DNA of 64,000 nt from Ursus arctos (Eukaryota; Chordata; Mammalia; Carnivora; Ursidae). A program made the translations under genes and the position numbers. Numbering within the stretch: the stretch's first letter is position 1; every line of letters begins with the position of its first letter. The notes under the pieces were generated by a model. That model did no database searches. It had not been told where the DNA came from and saw nothing but the letters and a program-made list of their open reading frames with translations. This document shows, piece after piece, positions 58,369-64,000 of this stretch. The stretch covers positions 47,876,475-47,940,474 of the forward strand of contig NW_026622808.1 of assembly GCF_023065955.2 (NCBI RefSeq), given 5' to 3'.

Positions 58369-59335
58369 AATAACAGATCTTTGCCTCAACCAGTTTCCAT
58401 ACACAGAGACCCTAAATCCTGGGGCATCCTGTGGACAAATTTAGTAAAGAACAGTGAAGGATGGGCTATCCTCGTTTTGAGCCATATTACATCGTGTTGC
58501 ATCTACTGTACTCTCTCTTATGTTTTAAGGAAAAGACAAAAAGAATTTTGTCATCTTTTTTAGCATTGAAAGGAGACTTTGCCCCAAGTGTCTGAGAGGG
58601 TATTTTACTCATCAACAAACCTGGAACTTGATCCCACTAAGAGCCAAGGCAGGAGTCTGAAAGTGAGTCCTCAATGCCCAAAAGAGCAGTGAACTGGGAC
58701 AACAGCTCAATAGAACTATAAATTTCTTGATGTAAGCATCTCAACTTCATGGAGGAATAAATGATTTGAATGAATTAATTTGTAATTCAGGATGGATGAT
58801 GTCAATAGAGTAAGCAGTATATTTACAGGGGGAACTGTGTCAGAAAATGCTTATCCTTAATCTAAAAATTTAGATATTCTCACACTGAAAAGTGTCCAGA
58901 AATATATTTTGAACTTCAACAACCACTGCTGACTTCTTCCAGAGAGGCCCCTGTTTATTTACCACATGCCTTTGTAAAGATGTATGTATCTTAGCAACAA
59001 AACAGAAACTTTCCTCAATTTGAAGAAGCTTTAGGGCCATTTAAGATCCTTCAGCTATAAATTAGACAAATGTCTGTCTAATTAGAAACAACTTCCAAAG
59101 CATTCTTTTCTTTTCAAATCATCAAAACAGTATTTTCAAAGTCTCAATAGAGCACACGCATCTTCTAGTATACTCCTTGTTTTGTCATCCAATGTTAATT
59201 CAATTGTGGGATAATTTTACTTGCATAAATTTTGCTTTTTCAGATAAGGTTGGCACGGTAATTGCCTTCGAGTGGCTCTAACATTTAAGACTTTAAAGGT
59301 TGTAAAAATGAATAAAGGAAAACTGTCATTTAAAA
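58369..59335. other. Single-copy-looking DNA
   Basis: No repeat or gene recognised. Confidence 0.4.
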
Positions 59336-59339
59336 TGGA

Positions 59340-59705
59340 GTTGGGAAGTCCTGAAGGGGGTACTCTCACAGGTACCACTCATGGAAGCTTACTTTACATA
59401 ATCTGACAAGAAGAAGGAAGATATTCTCCTTGCCCATCAATAACCAAGCCAATGAGAATCACTGCAACTTAGCTAATGAAAAGTTGTTACAAATCTGAAC
59501 TCCTGCTCTCCTCCAATGGACTGTCGTTTCAAATAGCTCCTCCCAATTGCCTTCTTTCCTCTATAAAATAATATTCTTCTCCTCTGTTCCCTGGCTTCAC
59601 CTATGCTTTGCCATATTCTGCATGTCCTGTATTGCAGTTCTTCTGCTATTTAGTTATTCTTGAATAAACTAATTTTGCTCATAAACTGGCTATTTTATTT
59701 CCAAG
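59340..59705 (+). mobile_element. LTR-like element with TATA box and poly-A signal
   Basis: CTATAAAATA at 59561-59570 and AATAAA at 59663-59668 stand about 100 bp apart with a CT-rich stretch between, the usual U3-R-U5 layout. A remembered LTR-type phrase GCATGTCCTGTATTGCAGTTC lies between them. Boundaries and family are not resolved, and no internal sequence is present. Confidence 0.4.
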
Positions 59706-60329
59706 GTTGAAAGGTCAAAGAGGTACACAGGTGCAAAGATAGATCAATTTCCATAAAAAAGCTGAATTCCAAAGCTATGCTTATGTTTAATATATAGTGT
59801 TTAACCAACATTTTTCTTATTTGTTTTTTTAAATAGGCTTAGTGATGGTAAAGGATAATTTTGGTAGGAATGTGGTTTTATTTAAACTTATTTCAAGGTT
59901 ATAGAAATTAATGAGCCTATGGAACTTCAACAAAAATTTAACTTCAAACATGTCTCCTGGACAGTATGTGTTTGGGGGAAGGAGGGAGAGATTTGGAGGA
60001 TGGGAGAGAGGTTGGGGGAGGGCCTCTCTAAAAATCAGCTTTTTCTTTCCAAATTCAAAAATTCTCAGGAGGATTTTTTTACTCAAAGTGATTTACAATA
60101 AGTTATGGACAACTTATCAGGGTTCCTCTCCTATTTGAGAGAGACAGAGGGTAAAGGAGAAAGCTCTTCAGTAAAGGAGAGAAGAAAGGTAACAAAATGC
60201 CAACTTCTCAATTTTGTTCTGGATTTGAACTAACTAGGTACACCCAAACTAGCATAACGCATTCAGTATTTTCACAAGGCAGTTCATCTAAGTAAGATGG
60301 CAACTACAAGTCTGACAACAACAATGGAG
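59706..60329. other. No recognised feature
   Basis: G-rich patch at 59970-60022 (GGGGGAAGGAGGGAG, then GGGGGAGGG). Short frames only. Confidence 0.35.
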
Positions 60330-60460
60330 CTGTGATTGCATTAAATATTTACTGAGCACTTACAATGTGCCAGGAAAAACGCTGCTTCTCCATCTCATTT
60401 AAATCTTACAACTTACCACAATGTCGTTACTATTATTAGACTATTATTATTCCAACTAAA
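60330..60460 (-). mobile_element. MIR fragment
   Basis: AAATATTTACTGAGCACTTAC, AATGTGCCAGGAAAAAC, CATCTCATTTAAATCTTAC: antisense MIR 3' half. Confidence 0.75.
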
Positions 60461-60469
60461 AAAAAGCCC

Positions 60470-61183
60470 CATAAGTGTTATAAGTTCTTTACATATTTTG
60501 GATACTAATCTTTATCAGATACGTTATTCTTAAATATCTTTTCCCATTCCATAGTTTGCCTTTTAGTTTTGTTGATTGTTTCATTTGCTGTGCAGAAGCT
60601 TTTTATTTTGATGAAGTCCCAATAGTTTATTTTTGCTTTTGTTTCCCTTGCCTCAGGAGACATATCTAGTAAGAAGTTGCTACAGCCAATGTCAACACCC
60701 AAAAAACAAACAGTCCAATTAAAAAATAGGCCAAAGACATGAAATAGACATTTTTCCAAAGAAGACATACAGACAGCCAAAAGACACATGAAAAGATGCT
60801 CAACATCACTCATCATCAGGGGAACACAAATCAAAACTACAAGGTATCACCTCACACTTGTCAGAATGAGTAAAATCAAGAACACAAGAAACAATAGATG
60901 TTGCTGAGGATGTGGAAAAAAGGGAACCGTCTTACACTGTTGGTGGGAATGAAAATGGGTGCAGGCACTCTGGAAAACAGTAAAGAATTTCCTCAAAAAG
61001 TTAAAAATAGAACTAGCCTGCAAACCAGCAATTGCACTACTAGGTATTTAGCCAAAGGATACAAAAATACAGATTCAAAGGGATACATGAACCCCGATGT
61101 TTATAGCAGCATTATCAACAATAGCCTTATTATGGAAAGAGTCCAAACGTCCATCAACTGATGAATGGATAAAGAAGAGGTAG

Positions 61184-61221
<38 letters not shown>

Positions 61222-61640
61222 AATATTATTCAGCCATCAAAAAGAATGAAATCTTGCTATTTGCAACAATGTGGATGGAGCTAGATTGTATTACGCTAAG
61301 GGAAATAAGTCAGTTAGAGAAAGACAAATACCATATGATTTCACTCATATGTGGAATTTAAGAACAAAACAAATAATAATATGGGGGGGAAAAAAGAGAG
61401 AGACAAACCAAGAAACAGACTCTCAACTATAGAGAACAAACTGATGGTTACCAGAGGGGAGGTGGCTGAGGGAATGGGTGAGATAGGTGATGGGGATTAA
61501 GGAGTGCACTTGTCCTGATGAGCACTGGGTGATGTATGTAAGTGTGGAATCACTAAATTGTGTACCTGAAACTAATTTTACACTGAATGGTAACTAACTG
61601 GAATTTAAATAAAAACTTAGAAAAAATTTAAAAACCAGGA
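60470..61640 (+). mobile_element. Young L1 with 5' inversion
   Basis: Segment 60470-60698 is antisense ORF2 (ATTTTGGATACTAATCTTTATC, GTTGATTGTTTCATTTGCTG, GATGAAGTCCCAATAGTTTA). From 60699 the orientation flips to sense ORF2 (CACCCAAAAAACAAACAGTC, GACATTTTTCCAAAGAAGAC, CTTACACTGTTGGTGGGAATG) through the 3'UTR to an A-rich end near 61634. A CA tract (61186-61221) has expanded inside it. Frames at 60505-60834 (minus) and 60898-61161 (plus) are ORF2 pieces. Confidence 0.93.
61186..61221. repeat. (AC)18 microsatellite inside L1
   Basis: The tract replaces the short 'TGTG/TATACAC' site of other L1 copies, so it grew after insertion. Confidence 0.95.
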
Positions 61641-64000
61641 AACAGGATTTAAAAGCAATAAATAACTCCAACACATAAGAAGTAATTGGCAAAACTAGGA
61701 AATGACTTGGTGTCACCCAAAAGCGGAGGCCTCTCCTTCCCAGGGCTACGTGCTCTGCTCAGGAGGCATGCGTTGACCGGCTGAGATGTTAAGAGAAAAT
61801 TTCAAAGGCCCACAGTTAACAGGAGTTAATTTGCTTCTGAGTCAGAACATACACCAAACTGGGGGGAGGGTGGTTTCTCAAATGGGCAGGACTTCGCTCT
61901 CCTAAAAAATTCCAAACCCAACTCATAAAGCCCTTGATTCAATCCAGAGCTCGTAGAGTTTGCTCTGCCCCTGGCCCTCTTCCAAGAAGCTGCTATTTAC
62001 TGGTTCTTCAGATCTGACCTAATTTGGAAATAGGCAAGATAGTTCCCTGAAATGGCTACCTCTGAGGTCGGTCTTCAGAACAGAGCACATTTTGCACCTC
62101 TCACAGATACTCACACAGCACAAGGCTCTTGTTCGCAGGTATCAGGATGATATTTTACCAGTAAAAGTAAAATGGAGAGTCAAAGCAATTTTCTAAAGCA
62201 GCGTAGGCAAAAACTCTACATGAATGATCCGGATGTCCTATAATATTCTCATGAGCCAAATAACTGTCCAATTCTTGACTTTTCTGCTCCTTGACGGTTT
62301 TTTTCAACTGAGTCCATAGAGAGAATTTATACACTGGGGACACCTGTAAACAAGCCAGGAGCAATATGGCTCTGAAAAGACTTGTCAGAGCCCAAATCCA
62401 GAAGCATAACTGTTGACACCTGACTGAAGACATCCTCAAAGTCCAATGGGCCATCATCAGAATGTGTTTTCTTTATTCCTCTGAAGGAGAATTCCTATCA
62501 ACAGATGCAAGTTGTGAGCAGAAAATTCCTATCTTTCTTTCACTCTGAGTTCTTCCATCATCTAAGGATTTCATCTATCCAGGGGTTTTTGCAGGGTGGG
62601 ATGGGAAAGGTACAAAAAGACTACAATGCCTGATTCAAAGTTCATACTCCTTCCTCTGAATGAACGCAATCCTTTTTCTCCCAAAGTGTGCTGTGAAGAA
62701 TAACTAATGAATGATCATAAACCACCCAGACAACTTAGGGCAGAGCATAAGTGATGGATCCTATTTTTCTCTCGTGGCTTTCTTTCCATTTTATATAGAG
62801 CACAGAGAGTCTGGGTTTTATGTCTGTGTTCTGTTATGTGATCCCTGTGGCTTTTCGTAAGTAACAAATGCCCCTCCTCAGCTAATACACACATCAAGCC
62901 CCACACGCCTGTGTTCCGTGGAGACTGCTTTTATAAATGAGGTGACTGTACGTGATTGTACCTTCTGTGGTAATGACCTTGTAACTTTTGAATATGTGAA
63001 GAACAAGCTAATGAGAGGCAGGCCTCAACATTTATTTCTGCTCCATAAAAACAGCCACCAAGCACAAGAAAAATCCAGAACAGTTTTGAATTAGGTGCCT
63101 ATCACTCATGGTCAAGACCCAGGTTTTTCCAGAATTCATTTGGAGGGAAAGAGAGCACTGCTTGGGGCTAAGTGCCTTGTTAAACAACAGGACGGTCTGA
63201 GAACATCATATAAACAAATTCACCCAATCTTCTGTGCGAGGAAGTACAGGAAATAGAAAAGGAGTCACAGAAGCTGTTTGCTGAGGACCCACATAAATAA
63301 CCATCTCTGTAACCTCAGGGTTACAACCTTCATGGTAGAAAGGAAAGGTAACAGGGTCCCTTTCTCAAATAGCTGCCTGTGAATATGAGCCCAAAAGGAT
63401 GGATGAGTCAGTTGTTACAGCTTCCAGTTGTTTATTTCAAAGTGGATAGAGGCTGCAGAAGAGCTGGGAATCTAAGGCATCTCTTCTATGCTATGAAACT
63501 TGTCCCAGCACTGTAGCAGCTATGGGGATTTTGTTTAAATCTATACCATCCCTTCTGGTTTCAGCTTAGAAAGGTAAGAGCGTGGGAGTTAACATTCTCA
63601 TTATTACGCCAGGAAAAATACAGACAAACTGGAAATCAAGGAATTTGTTGTACGCATCAGAGTACTGAAGTTGTCACTCCCAAATACAAAGAGACAGGGT
63701 CATCCAGAGAGACACAGTCGACATCTGCTTATCTGGGGAAGAAGCTGCTGGAGCTATAAACCGGTGAGAACATTTATTTGAAAACTTTGAAGAACTGCTG
63801 GAGGCTGAGTGTGGACTAGCTTTAGAGTGAGAAACTCCTGGGTGCCACAGTCTTCAGAAGACCCAGATAATTCTGGGGCTTCTGTATCTAGGAATCCACC
63901 AGATTCTCATAGTGAAGGTCTAAGAAAAATATCCTTGTGACTCTGGAAGAGGTAGAGAAAGAATAATTATTGTGAAATTTGTCTAGAGCCTTCTACATAA
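61641..64000. other. Single-copy-looking DNA, no gene recognised
   Basis: The last 2.3 kb holds no repeat I recognise. A 100-codon minus-strand frame at 62155-62457 and a strong donor-like AAAG|GTAAGAG near 63573 are described in the findings or rejections. I cannot show a gene here. Confidence 0.4.

Noticed and set aside
63550..63590. Strong splice-donor-like AAAG|GTAAGAG
   Set aside because: All three upstream plus-strand frames contain stops within a plausible exon and no paired acceptor defines one. A non-coding exon cannot be excluded but is not supported.

Overview
This window is non-coding nuclear DNA from a carnivoran mammal. The strongest clue is 15 tRNA-Lys-derived can-SINEs. Several belong to a subfamily with a GGTGGC[A/G]CAGCGGTTAAGCG-type head, a CTCCGCT[A/G][T/G]GAGC block and a TGTTCCCTCTCTCGCTGGCTGTCTC tail, which I associate with bears and giant panda (possibly pinnipeds). 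The assignment to Ursidae is an inference from remembered repeat families, not a database search. I recognise no protein-coding gene, tRNA, rRNA, CRISPR array or CpG island. The open frames present (60-242 codons) are LINE coding remnants or chance frames, so the window is probably intergenic or deep-intronic.

Layout. 1-9 kb: end of a MaLR-type LTR, minus-strand L1M 3'UTR, an L2 stretch, CA microsatellites, a near full-length MER20, an ERVL-type LTR, and two old plus-strand L1 tails, one split by a SINE. 9-13 kb: mostly single-copy with two SINEs. 13-21 kb: a stack of old L1 pieces, four SINEs and an LTR inserted in a minus-strand L1. 21-24 kb: single-copy sequence, one young SINE, and a solo LTR with a 6-bp target duplication.

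24-36.3 kb is the structural centre. An old minus-strand L1, missing its reverse transcriptase region, has been opened by a younger, 5'-complete L1 of about 6.4 kb (26298-32736) with broken ORF1 and ORF2. It is further interrupted by two SINEs, a short L1 tail, and a plus-strand L1 fragment flanked by a direct repeat of about 96 bp. 36-45 kb: single-copy AT-rich DNA, four SINEs, and a long minus-strand L2 with MIR/L2 pieces. 45-60 kb: MER5A, MIR, L2, L1 remnants and single-copy stretches. 60.5-61.6 kb: an L1 with a 5' inversion (twin priming). 61.7-64 kb: single-copy with no recognisable gene.

The elements do not form a pathway. What they record is insertion history: nesting order, target duplications, inversions and tail decay. 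The points most worth checking are the 96-bp target duplication, the twin-primed L1, a SINE with perfect target repeats but no A-tail, the odd flanks of the 6.4-kb L1, and a full CTCF core match in that L1's 5'UTR.
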